This document shows, piece by piece, positions 44,837-53,990 of a stretch of DNA of 64,000 bases (position 1 is the stretch's first letter; each line of letters starts with the position of its first letter). The translations under genes were made by a program, and so were the position numbers. Location: positions 62,001 through 126,000 of the forward strand of contig NZ_BCTO01000004.1 of the NCBI RefSeq assembly GCF_001571325.1, in the 5' to 3' direction. This DNA comes from Delftia tsuruhatensis NBRC 16741 (GTDB taxonomy: Bacteria; Pseudomonadota; Gammaproteobacteria; Burkholderiales; Burkholderiaceae_C). The notes under the pieces were generated by a model. That model saw only the letters and a list, made by a program, of their open reading frames with translations, ran no database searches and had not been told where the DNA came from.

Positions 44837-45196
44837 ATGCGAATCCAGCTCCAGGAGTACGTCCGCGAAGACGGCAGCAGCGCGTACCAGACATGGTTCA
44901 ACGGGCTGGATGGCCAGGCGGCCGCCAAGGTGGCCGTCGCCATGGCCCGCATGGAGTTGGGCAACACCTCCAATATCGAATGGTTCCGGGGTATTGGCGA
45001 ATACAAGATCGACTGGGGCCCGGGCTACCGCATCTATCTCGCCAAGGACGGGGAAAGATTGATCATCCTGTTCGGGGGCAGCACGAAAAAGGGCCAGCAG
45101 AAGGCCATCGACGAAGCCGTGGCCCTGCACAGCGAATACAAGGCTCGCAAGAGGCAACGCCCCTCGGACAATGCCAAAAAAGGAACGAAGCCATGA
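44837..45196 (+). CDS. RelE/HigB-superfamily toxin (Gp49/HI1419-like)
   Basis: The 119-residue protein matches the addiction-module killer family: TWFNGLDGQAAAKVAVAMAR, then MELGNTSNIEWFRGIGEYKI and the core GPGYRIYLAKDGERLIILFG, GGSTKKGQQKAIDEA. The conserved basic/aromatic core predicts an mRNA interferase that acts on the ribosome. The C-terminus is extended and Lys/Arg-rich (about 97-119) compared with the usual length near 100. The stop overlaps the antitoxin ATG by ATGA. Toxin-first order is normal for this family. Confidence 0.88.
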   Translation: MRIQLQEYVREDGSSAYQTWFNGLDGQAAAKVAVAMARMELGNTSNIEWFRGIGEYKIDWGPGYRIYLAKDGERLIILFGGSTKKGQQKAIDEAVALHSEYKARKRQRPSDNAKKGTKP

Positions 45197-45516
45197 CGCT
45201 CACCCGCGATTTCAAACAAACGGTCATTCAGCGCATTGAGCGCGACCCTGCTTTCGCACAGGCGCTGCTTGATGAGGCGGCCACTCTTTTTCTGAGCGGT
45301 GAGCCAGAAACGGCACGCCTCGTCCTGCGCGATCTCGTCAACGCAACGGTGGGATTCGAGACGCTGGCCGACCTCACGCACAAGCCGAGCAAGAGCCTGC
45401 ACCGCATGCTTTCGCCGAAAGGCAACCCCAGCATGGACAATCTTGCCGCGATCTTTGCCGCCATCAAGAACTGGCTTCAGGTCCGGTTCGACGTGCGGGT
45501 CGTTGCCGCGACCTGA
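45193..45516 (+). CDS. HTH antitoxin of the HI1420/HigA-like type
   Basis: The 107-residue protein has an N-terminal helical part (DFKQTVIQRIERDPAFAQAL) and a Xre-type HTH (about 50-95: TVGFETLADLTHKPSKSLHR, MLSPKGNPSMDNLAAIFAAI). The phrase SLHRMLSPKGNPS is the hallmark of the HI1420-type antidote family. It neutralises the upstream toxin and, with it, should bind the palindrome at 44809-44828. It starts at the ATG at 45193 within the toxin stop. The pair ends 27 nt before the convergent ABC-transporter gene. Confidence 0.88.
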   Translation: MTLTRDFKQTVIQRIERDPAFAQALLDEAATLFLSGEPETARLVLRDLVNATVGFETLADLTHKPSKSLHRMLSPKGNPSMDNLAAIFAAIKNWLQVRFDVRVVAAT

Positions 45517-45543
45517 ACGCCAGGCCATGACAGTGCACTTTGC

Positions 45544-47271
45544 TCAGTGCACATGCTCCATATCAGGCACGGCAGCCATCAGCGCGCGCGTGTACGGATG
45601 CTGCGGCGCATCGAGCACGGCGCCAGCCTCGCCGGTCTCGACCAGTCGGCCGCGCTGCATGACGCCGATGTCGTCGCACATGTGGCGGATCACGGCCAGG
45701 TTGTGGCTGATCAGCAGGTAGGTCAGGCCGAACTCCTCCTGCAGGTCGCGCATGAGGTTGAGCACCTGGGCCTGGACCGAGACGTCCAGCGCCGAGGTGG
45801 GTTCGTCGCAGATGATGAATTCGGGCCGGCTGGCCAGGGCACGCGCGATGGCGATGCGCTGGCGCTGCCCGCCCGAGAACTGGTGCGGGTACTTGCGCGC
45901 ATCGTCGGGCTTCATGCGCACGCGGCGCAGCGCCTCCTGCACGCGCTCGGCCGTCTCGTCCTTGCCGGCCGTGAGGGCCAGCACCTGCAGGGGTTCGGCA
46001 ATCAGCTCCTGCACGGTCCAGCGCGGGTTCAGGCTGGCATACGGGTCCTGGAAGATCATCTGGAAGCGCCGGCGCATGGCCACGGTCTGGGCGGCCGGGC
46101 TCCACTTGTCCACGCCGTCGAACAGCACGGTGCCGCTGGTCGGGGGCGTCAGCCCGGCCACCATGCGCGCCACCGTGGATTTGCCCGAACCGGACTCGCC
46201 GACCAGGCCGAAGGTGGAGCCCCTGCGGATCGAAAAGCCGACGCCGTCCACGGCCTTGAGGATCTTTTTGTCCTCGCGCGCCAGCAGACGGGCCAGCCAG
46301 CCGCTGGACAGGTCGAACTCCTTGCACAGATCCCTGACCTCCAGCAGGGCAGCCGCGGGCTCCTGCGCACCGGCCCCGGGCTGCCAGGGCACGGCGGGCG
46401 CGGCAGGGCCGCCGCCCACCTCTGGCACGGGCAGGCGCTGCACGCGGTGGTGCACGCTGGGAATGGCGCCCATCAGCACCTGGGTGTAGGGCTGCTGCGG
46501 CGCGTCCAGCACCTGGCGCACGGGGCCGGTTTCCAGCACGCGGCCCTGGTACATGACCATGACGCGGTCGGCCGTCTCGGCGATGACGCCCATGTCGTGC
46601 GTGATCAGCATGGCGGCCGCGCCGCGCTCCTTGCACACGCGGCGCAGCAGGGCAATGATCTGCGCCTGCACGGACACGTCCAGCGCCGTGGTGGGCTCGT
46701 CGGCAATGATGAGTTCGGGCTCGGCGCACAGCGCCAGGGCAATGGCCACGCGCTGGCGCATGCCGCCCGAGAACTGGTGCGGATACTGGGCCATGCGCTC
46801 GCGCGCCTGCGGGATCTCCACCTCTTCGAGCAGGGCCAGCGCGCGTGCCTCGGCTTCCTTCTCGGAGACGGGCAGGTGCGTGCGGATGGTCTCCACCAGG
46901 TGCCGGCCCACGGTATAGACCGGGTTCAGGCTGGTCAGCGGGTCCTGGAAGATGGAGCCTATGCGCCGGCCGCGTATGCGCCGCAGGTCCTCGCCGCGCA
47001 GCGTGTCGATGCGCTCGCCGCGCAACTGCACCGTGCCGGCCGAGATGCGGCCCGGCGGCTCGATCAGGCCGATCACGGCGGCGCCCGTCATGGACTTGCC
47101 CGCGCCAGACTCGCCGACCACGCCCAGGATCTCGCCGGGCGCAATGTCGAAGGACACATCGTCCAGCACCTGCACGGGGCCCTTGTAGGTGTCGAAGGTG
47201 ACGGACAGGCCGCGAACGCTCAGCACCGCAGGCTGTGCGGGGGGCTGCCCGGATTGTTGTGTCGTGCTCAT
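45544..47271 (-). CDS. Peptide-type ABC importer, fused dual ATPase
   Basis: The 575-residue protein has two complete ABC domains. The first has VVGESGAGKSMTG, FSGGMRQRVAIALAL and LIIADEPTTALDV; the second has LVGESGSGKSTVARM, FSGGQRQRIAIARAL and FIICDEPTSALDV. Each ends with an oligopeptide-transporter C-terminal extension (HRVQRLPVPE after the first, HPYTRALMAAVPDMEHVH at the end). The architecture is that of GsiA/YejF, which energise glutathione or oligopeptide uptake. The start is the ATG at 47271, overlapping the permease stop by ATGA. It is the last gene of the binding protein-permease-permease-ATPase operon. Confidence 0.9.
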   Translation of the reverse strand: MSTTQQSGQPPAQPAVLSVRGLSVTFDTYKGPVQVLDDVSFDIAPGEILGVVGESGAGKSMTGAAVIGLIEPPGRISAGTVQLRGERIDTLRGEDLRRIRGRRIGSIFQDPLTSLNPVYTVGRHLVETIRTHLPVSEKEAEARALALLEEVEIPQARERMAQYPHQFSGGMRQRVAIALALCAEPELIIADEPTTALDVSVQAQIIALLRRVCKERGAAAMLITHDMGVIAETADRVMVMYQGRVLETGPVRQVLDAPQQPYTQVLMGAIPSVHHRVQRLPVPEVGGGPAAPAVPWQPGAGAQEPAAALLEVRDLCKEFDLSSGWLARLLAREDKKILKAVDGVGFSIRRGSTFGLVGESGSGKSTVARMVAGLTPPTSGTVLFDGVDKWSPAAQTVAMRRRFQMIFQDPYASLNPRWTVQELIAEPLQVLALTAGKDETAERVQEALRRVRMKPDDARKYPHQFSGGQRQRIAIARALASRPEFIICDEPTSALDVSVQAQVLNLMRDLQEEFGLTYLLISHNLAVIRHMCDDIGVMQRGRLVETGEAGAVLDAPQHPYTRALMAAVPDMEHVH

Positions 47272-48206
47272 TGCAGCTTGGGGTTCAGTGCGTCGCGCAG
47301 CCAGTCGCCGACGAGGTTGACGGACAGCGCCAGCGCCAGCAGCACCAGCGAGGGGAACAGCAATATCCACCACTCGCCCGAGAACAGGAAGCCCTGGCCG
47401 ATGCGGATCAGCGTGCCCAGCGAAGGCTGGGTGGGCGGCAGGCCCACGCCCAGGTAGGACAGCGTGGACTCGGCCACGATGGCATGCGCGAAGCTGATGG
47501 TGGCGATCACCAGGATGGGCGCCAGCAGGTTGGGCAGGATGTGGCGCACCAGGATGGCCACGCGGCTGCGGCCTATGAGCTGGGCGGCCAGCACGTAGTC
47601 CTTGTGCTTTTCCACCATCACCGCGCCGCGCACGGTGCGTGCGTACTGCACCCAGTCGGACAGGCCGATGGCCACGATGATCACGAAGACCGCCATGTCG
47701 TCGCGGTAGCCCTCGGGCAGCAGGCCGCGTGCGATGCCGAAGACCAGCAGCGCCACCAGGATCACGGGAAAGGTCAGCTGCACATCGGCGATGCGCATCA
47801 TCAGCGTGTCGAACCAGCCGCCCGCATAGCCGCAGACCAGGCCCAGCGGCACGCCGATCAGCAGGGACAGCCCCACGGCCGACACGCCCACCAGCACCGA
47901 CATGCGCAGCCCGTAGAGGATGGCGCTCCAGACATCGCGGCCCTGGTCGTCCGAGCCCAGCGCGTACAGCGTGCCGCTGGTGCCCGCCTGGCCCGGCGGC
48001 GTGAAGGCATCCATCAGGTCCAGATTGGCCGGATCGAAGGGGTTCTGCCAGGCCAGCCAGGGCGACAGCAGCGTGGCCGCCACGATCAGCGCCAGCACCA
48101 GCGCCGCCGCCTGCACCAGGCGCGAGCGTGCAAACGCGCGCTTGACCGGCGAGTCGCTGGCGCGCCAGCCCGTGGGAGGGATTGCTTGTTTGGCGGAATC
48201 GGTCAT
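47268..48206 (-). CDS. Peptide-type ABC importer permease, DppC-like
   Basis: The 312-residue inner-membrane protein begins MTDSAKQAIPPTGWRASDSP and has a cytosolic N-tail plus six membrane helices. Signature segments are LGSDDQGRDVWSAILYGLRM and the DppC/OppC EAA-loop EKHKDYVLAAQLIGRSRVAI followed by LVRHILPNLL, then LSYLGVGLPPTQPSLG. It forms the channel with the DppB-like permease. Start at 48206 overlaps the upstream permease stop by ATGA, and its stop overlaps the ATPase start in the same way. Confidence 0.9.
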   Translation of the reverse strand: MTDSAKQAIPPTGWRASDSPVKRAFARSRLVQAAALVLALIVAATLLSPWLAWQNPFDPANLDLMDAFTPPGQAGTSGTLYALGSDDQGRDVWSAILYGLRMSVLVGVSAVGLSLLIGVPLGLVCGYAGGWFDTLMMRIADVQLTFPVILVALLVFGIARGLLPEGYRDDMAVFVIIVAIGLSDWVQYARTVRGAVMVEKHKDYVLAAQLIGRSRVAILVRHILPNLLAPILVIATISFAHAIVAESTLSYLGVGLPPTQPSLGTLIRIGQGFLFSGEWWILLFPSLVLLALALSVNLVGDWLRDALNPKLQ

Positions 48207-49168
48207 CGGTTTCTCAAGCGGGGGTCCACGATCACGTACAGGAAATCGACGAGCAGGTTGATGCCCACGTACAGCAGCGCGATGAACATCAGGTAGGCGG
48301 CGATCAGCGGCACGTCCACGCCCTGGATGGAGGAGATGAACAGCAGGCCCACGCCGGGCCACTGGAACACGGTCTCGGTGACGATGGCAAAGGCGATCAG
48401 CGAGCCGATCTGCAGGCCCGCGATGGTGATCACGGGAATCAGGGTATTGCGCAGCGCATGGCCGAAGTACAGGTCGCGCTCGCGCAGCCCGCGCGCGCGG
48501 CCGAAGCGCATGTAGTCGGCGCGCAGCACCTCCAGCATCTCGGCGCGCACCAGGCGCATGATCAGCGTCATGTTGTAGAAGCCCAGCGTGATGGCCGGCA
48601 GGATCAGCGCCGACCAGCCCGAAGCCGTCAGCAGCCCGGTCTCCCAGCCGCCCAGCTTCACCGTCTCGCCGCGCCCGAAGGACGGCAGCCAGCGCAGCTC
48701 CACGGCAAACAGGTAGATCAGGGCGATGCCGATCAGGAAGGTGGGCAGGGACACGCCCACCAGCGACACCGTCATGATCGAGCGGCTCAGCCATCCCTCG
48801 CGCCGTATGGCCGTGTACACGCCCAGCGCCACGCCGATGACCAGGGCGAACAGCGCCGCCGTCATCGCCAGCTCCAGCGTGGCGGGCAGGCGCTCGGCAA
48901 TGATCTCGGTCACGGGGCGCTTGAGCCGGTAGGAGATGCCCAGGTCGCCCTGCAGCACCTTGCCCACGTAAGCCAGGTACTGCAGCGGCACGGGCTTGTT
49001 GAAGCCCAGGCTTTCCGTCAGCGCCTCGCGCTCGGCAACCGTCGCGTCCTCGCCCAGCAGGCTGATCGTGGGATCGCCGATATGGCGGAACACCATGAAC
49101 GAGACAAAGGAGACGGCCAGCAGGACCAGGGCGGACTGGCCCAGCCGGCGCAGCAGATGGACCAGCAT
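48203..49168 (-). CDS. Peptide-type ABC importer permease, DppB-like
   Basis: The 321-residue permease starts MLVHLLRRLGQSALVLLAVS, the usual DppB/GsiC opening. It shows DLGISYRLKRPVTEIIAERL and VSLPTFLIGIALIYLFA, and the EAA loop RADYMRFGRARGLRERDLYF then GHALRNTLIPVIT. Six membrane helices are expected. It starts 6 nt after the binding-protein gene and ends in the next permease's start codon. Confidence 0.9.
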   Translation of the reverse strand: MLVHLLRRLGQSALVLLAVSFVSFMVFRHIGDPTISLLGEDATVAEREALTESLGFNKPVPLQYLAYVGKVLQGDLGISYRLKRPVTEIIAERLPATLELAMTAALFALVIGVALGVYTAIRREGWLSRSIMTVSLVGVSLPTFLIGIALIYLFAVELRWLPSFGRGETVKLGGWETGLLTASGWSALILPAITLGFYNMTLIMRLVRAEMLEVLRADYMRFGRARGLRERDLYFGHALRNTLIPVITIAGLQIGSLIAFAIVTETVFQWPGVGLLFISSIQGVDVPLIAAYLMFIALLYVGINLLVDFLYVIVDPRLRNR

Positions 49169-49174
49169 CGGCGC

Positions 49175-50767
49175 TTACTTCTTCTCGAACTTGACGAACT
49201 TGAAGTGCAGCGCGTTGTCCGGGTGCACGGGCACATTGAGCCGGGGCACGGACGCGAAGTGGATCACCTGGTCATGCAGCGCAATGTAGAAGCGCTCCTT
49301 TTGCACGGTCTCCCAGATGCTCTTGATGGTGGCATCGCGCTTTGCCTTGTCGCTCTCCGAGGACAGGGACAGGATCTTGGCATCCACATCGGCATTGCTG
49401 TAGTGCGTGGCATTTTGCGCACCCCGGCTGTCCTTGCCGCGCGTATGCACCAGGAAGTCGAAGATGTAGGCCGAGTCGTAGGTGGGCACGCCCCAGCCGT
49501 ACAGGTAGAAGTCGCTGTCCGCCTTGGTCAGCGAGACGCTGTGCATGGCGATCGGCCGGGCCGAGACTTCGGTCTTGATGCCGATGCGGCCCAGGAAACC
49601 GGCCACCGCCGTGGCGATGGCCTCGTCGTTCACATAGCGGTCGTTGGGCGTGTTCAGCGTGATGGTGAAGCCGTTGGGGTAGCCCGCCTCGGCCAGCAGT
49701 TGCTTGGCCTTGGCGGCATCCGCCTTGGGATAGGCCGCAAAGGCCTTGTCGTACCCGTTGACGAACGACGGCGCGATTACGCCCGTGGGAATCGACAGGC
49801 CGCGCATCACCGAGCGCTTGATCGCATCGCGGTCGATGGCCAGCTCGATGGCCTGGCGCACCTTGGGATCGGCCAGCGGATTCTTGCCCTTGACGTTGCT
49901 GCTCTTGAGCTCGGCCGCACCCACGTTCAGGCCCAGGAAGATGGAGCGGTTCTCGGGGCCTTCATTGATGCGCAGGCGCTTGTCCTGCTTCAGGCGCGCC
50001 ACGTCCTGCGCGGGAATGTCCTGGGCGAAGTCCACCTCGCCCGACAGCAGGGCCGCCACGCGCGTGGCCGGGGACTTGATGGGCAGGTAGACCAGCTCGG
50101 TCACCTGCAGCGGGAACTGGCCCTTGCCCCAATAGTCGGGGTTGAGCTTCATCACCGTCTTCGAATCGACCTCGCGGCTGGCCAGCACATAGGCGCCCGT
50201 GCCGTTGGCCGCGCGCGTGGCGCCGTTCTCGGTCTTGCTGGCCGTGTCCTGCGTGGTCTCGGCGCCGTTGGCCTTGGACCACTTCTCGCTCATGATGAAG
50301 AGATTGGTCAGGTTGTCGGGGAAGATCAGGTTCGGGCCCTTGGTCTTCACCTGCACCGTGAGATCGTCAACGGCCTTGGCCTCCTCCATCGAGGACAGCA
50401 GGGACTTGACCTGGGCGTTCTCGCCCTTGGCGCGGTTCAGCGAGAAAACCACGTCGCGCGCCGTGAACGGCGTGCCGTCATGGAACTTGACGTTGGGGCG
50501 CAGCTTGAACTCCCAGACCGACGGGTCGGAGGTCATCTTCCACGAGGTGGCCAGCGTGGGCACCAGCTTGCCGTCGGCCGAGCGGATGACCAGGGTTTCG
50601 TAGATCTGGTGCAGCAGCACGAAATTGGTGCCCACGTTGAAGGCATGCGGGTCCAGCGAAGTCGGATCGGAGCCGCGCGCCCAGCGCACGGTCTCGGCCT
50701 GGGCCAGCGCGGCCGAGGTCAACAGGCCTGCGGCCAGCAAAGAACTGCCCAGAATCTTCATGATCAT
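49175..50767 (-). CDS. Peptide-type ABC importer substrate-binding protein (SBP family 5)
   Basis: The 530-residue periplasmic protein has a signal peptide (MIMKILGSSLLAAGLLTSAA, cleaved at AQA-E). The family-5 signature WKMTSDPSVWEFKLRPNVKF HDGTPFTARDVVFSLNRA is clear. GGGGAG lies about 7 nt before the ATG at 50767. It is first in the four-gene operon. The substrate could be an oligopeptide, glutathione-like or other; it cannot be told. The long AT-rich upstream region (50768-51121) should hold its promoter. Confidence 0.9.
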   Translation of the reverse strand: MIMKILGSSLLAAGLLTSAALAQAETVRWARGSDPTSLDPHAFNVGTNFVLLHQIYETLVIRSADGKLVPTLATSWKMTSDPSVWEFKLRPNVKFHDGTPFTARDVVFSLNRAKGENAQVKSLLSSMEEAKAVDDLTVQVKTKGPNLIFPDNLTNLFIMSEKWSKANGAETTQDTASKTENGATRAANGTGAYVLASREVDSKTVMKLNPDYWGKGQFPLQVTELVYLPIKSPATRVAALLSGEVDFAQDIPAQDVARLKQDKRLRINEGPENRSIFLGLNVGAAELKSSNVKGKNPLADPKVRQAIELAIDRDAIKRSVMRGLSIPTGVIAPSFVNGYDKAFAAYPKADAAKAKQLLAEAGYPNGFTITLNTPNDRYVNDEAIATAVAGFLGRIGIKTEVSARPIAMHSVSLTKADSDFYLYGWGVPTYDSAYIFDFLVHTRGKDSRGAQNATHYSNADVDAKILSLSSESDKAKRDATIKSIWETVQKERFYIALHDQVIHFASVPRLNVPVHPDNALHFKFVKFEKK

Positions 50768-51121
50768 TTGTCTGCTCCCCTGTGGATTGATTGGAAAGGC
50801 GGCGGCCATGCGACGCAGCAGCCCGGGCGCCGCAAGAAGCGGGCCATATAGGTGCGCCCCACTTTAAATAACTTTTTCAGCTTGTTGAATTGATTTTTAT
50901 ACTTAAAAGCCATTTCCAAATAACAAGACTGCCGCCGCGGCCCGCCAATGGTGTGCGGCCATCATGGACAGGCCAACGGCTTTGACAGCTAGTGAAAACG
51001 CGAAAGACCAAAACGGCCTGCTCTGGCAAAGGTTTGCAATCGGGCACAGGTCTGCGCCGCACGGCGTGCTAATTTCAGACCCTGTATCGAGCCTGCGGGT
51101 TTCCGCGGAAAGGAAGCATCC
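50768..51121. promoter_or_regulatory. Intergenic region between the divergent ABC operon and DUF2501 gene
   Basis: The 354-nt stretch has no gene that I can see. It contains an unusually AT-rich patch at 50860-50925 which probably holds the promoter of the peptide-importer operon (minus strand). No confident -35/-10 pair or operator was picked. The last 20 bases carry the ribosome-binding site (AAGGAAG) of the DUF2501 gene. Confidence 0.4.
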
Positions 51122-51613
51122 ATGAAGACATCCATTGCCAGCGCACTGCTGTGCGCCATGCTGGGCCTGGGCGCCCTGCCTGCCCAGGCGTCGGGCCTGG
51201 GCGACTCGCTGCGCCAGGCCTCGGGCCTTGGCGGTGACAAGGCCGCCGCCAGCAGCGAAGGCACCGGCTCCGGCCTCGGCGGCATGCTGGGTGCGGGCGC
51301 AGGCGGTGCGGGCGCGCTGTCCGCCCTGGGCCTGAGCCCCTCGGCCACGGCCGGCAATGCGGCAGGCGTCATCTCCTACTGCATGAAGAACAACTACCTC
51401 AATGCCGACAAGGCGGCCCAGGTCAAGGACCAGTTGCTGGGCAAGCTGGGCATGCAAAAGCAGGAAGAGCCCAAGGACACGGGATTCCAGAACGGCCTGG
51501 GCGGCCTGGTCACCGGCTCCAACGGCAAGAGCTTCAGCATCGACAAGCTCAAGGGCGACCTCAAGGAAAAGGCCTGCGACTTCGTGCTGGACAACGCTAA
51601 ATCGCTGATCTGA
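51122..51613 (+). CDS. Secreted DUF2501-family protein
   Basis: The 163-residue protein has a signal peptide (MKTSIASALLCAMLGLGALP, cleaved at AQA). The mature part is Gly/Ala-rich (about 24-75) and then has the DUF2501 core VISYCMKNNYLNADKAAQVK with a Cys pair (YCMKNN and KACDFVLDN) that probably forms a disulfide. The relative in E. coli (YjjA) has no known role. Likely periplasmic. A dispersed repeat lies directly downstream. Confidence 0.8.
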   Translation: MKTSIASALLCAMLGLGALPAQASGLGDSLRQASGLGGDKAAASSEGTGSGLGGMLGAGAGGAGALSALGLSPSATAGNAAGVISYCMKNNYLNADKAAQVKDQLLGKLGMQKQEEPKDTGFQNGLGGLVTGSNGKSFSIDKLKGDLKEKACDFVLDNAKSLI

Positions 51614-51737
51614 CCCCCTGAGCGGCTGCGCCGCTTCCCCCTTCTCGCTTCGCGGAGGGGGACGACACCTTCGGCTGGGCGCCCCCGCCGCGAGGCGGCT
51701 CTTGCTCTGCGTCCCTGAGTGGGGCCGCGCCAGTTTC
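51614..51737. repeat. Dispersed intergenic repeat, copy B
   Basis: This is the second copy of the element at 32970-33087, from ccccctgag to agtttc. It carries an added palindromic section (gcccccgccgcgaggcgg) in the middle relative to copy A. It sits just after the DUF2501 stop and before the phosphatase gene, again in non-coding DNA. Confidence 0.75.
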
Positions 51738-51817
51738 AACGGCGGCGCGCGATGCAGGCTTGCCTGGCTTGCGGGACAATGCCTGCTCCTTTTTGCAGCA
51801 CCCCACGCCAGCCCCTC

Positions 51818-52459
51818 ATGCAAGCCACGCGCATCATTGCCATCCGCCACGGAGAAACCGCCTGGAATGTGGACGCCCGCATCCAGGGCCATCTGGACAT
51901 TCCTCTCAACGACCTGGGCCTGTGGCAGGCCGCCCAGGCCGGCAAGGCCCTGGCGGGCGAGCCGGTGGCCGCCATCTACAGCAGCGATCTGCTGCGTGCC
52001 TACGCCACGGCCGAGGCCGTGGCCGCGACCACGGGCGCGACGCTGACGGCCGACAAGGGCCTGCGCGAACGCTGCTTCGGCAGCTTCGAGGGCCAGACCT
52101 TCAACGATATCGAGGCGTCCCACCCGGAGGACGCGCTGCGCTGGCGCAAGCGCGATCCCGAGTTCGTGCCCGCAGGCGGCGGCGAGTCGCTGCTGATGCT
52201 GCGCGACCGCATCTCGGCCACGGTGAACCGCCTGGCCGGCCGCCACGCAGGCGAGCAGATCGTGATCGTGGCGCATGGCGGCGTGATGGATGTGCTCTAC
52301 CGCCTGGCCACGCACCAGGAAGTGCAGGCACCACGCACCTGGGCGCTGGGCAACGCGGCCATCAACCGCCTGCTGTGGACGCCCCAGGGCCTGGGCCTGG
52401 TCGGCTGGGGCGATGTGCAGCACCTGGAAGGCGGTGCGCGCGACGAGGTTTTCAGCTAA
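51818..52459 (+). CDS. Histidine phosphatase (phosphoglycerate-mutase-like) family protein
   Basis: The 213-residue cytosolic protein has the phospho-His motif TRIIAIRHGETAWNVDARIQ with the nucleophile His11, then LNDLGLWQAAQAGKAL and YSSDLLRAYATAEA, and a second catalytic His in IVIVAHGGVMDVLYR. Such proteins are labelled GpmB-like but are mostly broad phosphatases (for instance alpha-ribazole or sugar phosphate). The start at 51818 is selected because upstream codons lie in the repeat element. It is convergent with the CsgG-like gene. Confidence 0.88.
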   Translation: MQATRIIAIRHGETAWNVDARIQGHLDIPLNDLGLWQAAQAGKALAGEPVAAIYSSDLLRAYATAEAVAATTGATLTADKGLRERCFGSFEGQTFNDIEASHPEDALRWRKRDPEFVPAGGGESLLMLRDRISATVNRLAGRHAGEQIVIVAHGGVMDVLYRLATHQEVQAPRTWALGNAAINRLLWTPQGLGLVGWGDVQHLEGGARDEVFS

Positions 52460-52509
52460 GCACCCGCACGGGGAAGGGCGCCGCAGCGCACCTCCCCGCC
52501 GCTTGTCGC

Positions 52510-53964
52510 TTACCAGTTGTCGTCGTCCTTCTTGCCGACCGGGGCATCGGCATCCTTGGCGGGCGATGCCGCGCGGCGTGCTGCGGACGGTTGTGCAGCA
52601 CGTGCCGGTGCGGCCTGGGGCTCAGCGTCCGCGGCCGCATCACCTGCTGCAGCCTGTGCGGCCAGAACCGGTGCAGCGGATGCCTTCAGTACTTCACGCA
52701 CCTGCAGCCCGCCCGGTGGCAGGTCTTCCATGCCGCCGCGCATGTTCTCCAGGTGGCCGTAGGAGAGGTTGGGGGTCACGCGATCGACCACCAGTTCGCA
52801 GCACGGTGACTCCAGGCGCCCCAGGCTTTGCCCGGTCTGCGGGTCCTTCATCTCCTTGCCCATGGCCACCACCTGGTAGCGCGCGCCCTCCTTCACGGCC
52901 TGGCCGCCCTGGCTCAGCACCACGCTTTCGCCATCGCGGGCGACCACGGTCAGCGGAAAGGTGCGCTGCAGGATGGAGCTGACCACGCCGGCGACCAGCG
53001 CATCGCTCATGTCGGTCATGACCTTGTTGCCATCCACGCCCGCGCCCAGCGTGGTCGGTGCCGTGGAAGGGACGGAGCCGCGCAGCGAATCCGAGGCCGT
53101 GACCTGGCGCGTGGCCACGTTCACCAGCTTCTGCGACAGGGCCCAGCCGCCCGAGTAGCTCACCAGCTGGCGGTCGCTGGTCTTGAGCTGGCGGGCATGG
53201 CGGTTGTAGGCAAAGCTGCTGACACGGGCGCTCCACACCAGATCGGCGCTGGCAGCCTGGGACAGCTTGGCCAGCTCGGCACTGGGCGCCTGGCCCGTGG
53301 CGATGATGGCCAGTTCCTGCTCGATCTCGGGGCTGAATTCGCGGTCCAGCACGGCAAAGCGGCCTGTCTGCACCAGGGCGTCGCTGATGCGTTGCCTCAG
53401 CGTTGCACCCACCTCGGCGGCGGAGACGCTGCGGTCGCCCATGGGCAGCGAGGCCTGCTCGAAGCGCACCGGCCCCACAACGACCTTGATCTTCTGCATC
53501 TCGGCCGAAGGCTTGAACTTGGAAATGTTGGCCTTGATGGTGTACTTGTAGCGCTTGGCCCAGGGCTTGGGTTCCTCCAGATCCACCACCTGGACCGACT
53601 GGATGACGCCACCGGACTTTTGCTTGACCACCTCGGCGAAGGCGCTGGCGCGCAGCGAGGCGGCGTCCTGCCCCAGCGCCACGTCGAGGCCGTACTTGGC
53701 CGTGACCGAGGCGGACTGGATCACGGCGCCATTGACCTGCAGCAGCGCCATCTGCAGCGCCTGCGCCATGGCTTCGCCAGGGGACTGGCCCAGGCCGATG
53801 ACCTGGACCTCGACGGTCTCCAGCCTGCCCACGTCGGGCACGGGCGGGGCGACGCTTTGGGGTTGTTCAGGCGCGTCGGTCCTGGGCTGCTCGGACGGCT
53901 TGTCGCCACAGCCGGACATGGCGGCGCAGGCAGCCACGACGGCCGCAATGATGCGGATACGCAT
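52510..53964 (-). CDS. FlgT/CsgG-like outer-membrane lipoprotein
   Basis: The 484-residue lipoprotein starts at the ATG at 53964 (AAGGAG upstream) with lipobox MSGC (Cys19). Three parts can be seen. First, a FlgT_N/LPP20-like domain (about 45-150: IGLGQSPGEAMAQALQMALL ... KYTIKANISKF). Second, a CsgG/TolB-like nucleotide-binding-type fold (about 160-310: VVVGPVRFEQ, GRFAVLDREFSPEIEQELAI, ADLVWSARVSSFAYN). Third, a small C-terminal barrel (about 335-420: VVLSQGGQAVKEGARYQVVA, DPQTGQSLGRLES). This is the order found in FlgT. The last 60 residues are Ala/Pro-rich and charged. No flagellar or curli genes are near, so the partner is unknown. It is 26 nt after the 220-residue gene. Confidence 0.7.
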   Translation of the reverse strand: MRIRIIAAVVAACAAMSGCGDKPSEQPRTDAPEQPQSVAPPVPDVGRLETVEVQVIGLGQSPGEAMAQALQMALLQVNGAVIQSASVTAKYGLDVALGQDAASLRASAFAEVVKQKSGGVIQSVQVVDLEEPKPWAKRYKYTIKANISKFKPSAEMQKIKVVVGPVRFEQASLPMGDRSVSAAEVGATLRQRISDALVQTGRFAVLDREFSPEIEQELAIIATGQAPSAELAKLSQAASADLVWSARVSSFAYNRHARQLKTSDRQLVSYSGGWALSQKLVNVATRQVTASDSLRGSVPSTAPTTLGAGVDGNKVMTDMSDALVAGVVSSILQRTFPLTVVARDGESVVLSQGGQAVKEGARYQVVAMGKEMKDPQTGQSLGRLESPCCELVVDRVTPNLSYGHLENMRGGMEDLPPGGLQVREVLKASAAPVLAAQAAAGDAAADAEPQAAPARAAQPSAARRAASPAKDADAPVGKKDDDNW

Positions 53965-53990
53965 AGAAAGTGCTCCTTGCCTGTACCGGA

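Noticed and set aside
48182..50851. Long plus-strand frame opposite the peptide-importer genes
   Set aside because: Antisense composition artefact; the minus-strand genes have signal peptides, motifs and ATGA overlaps.
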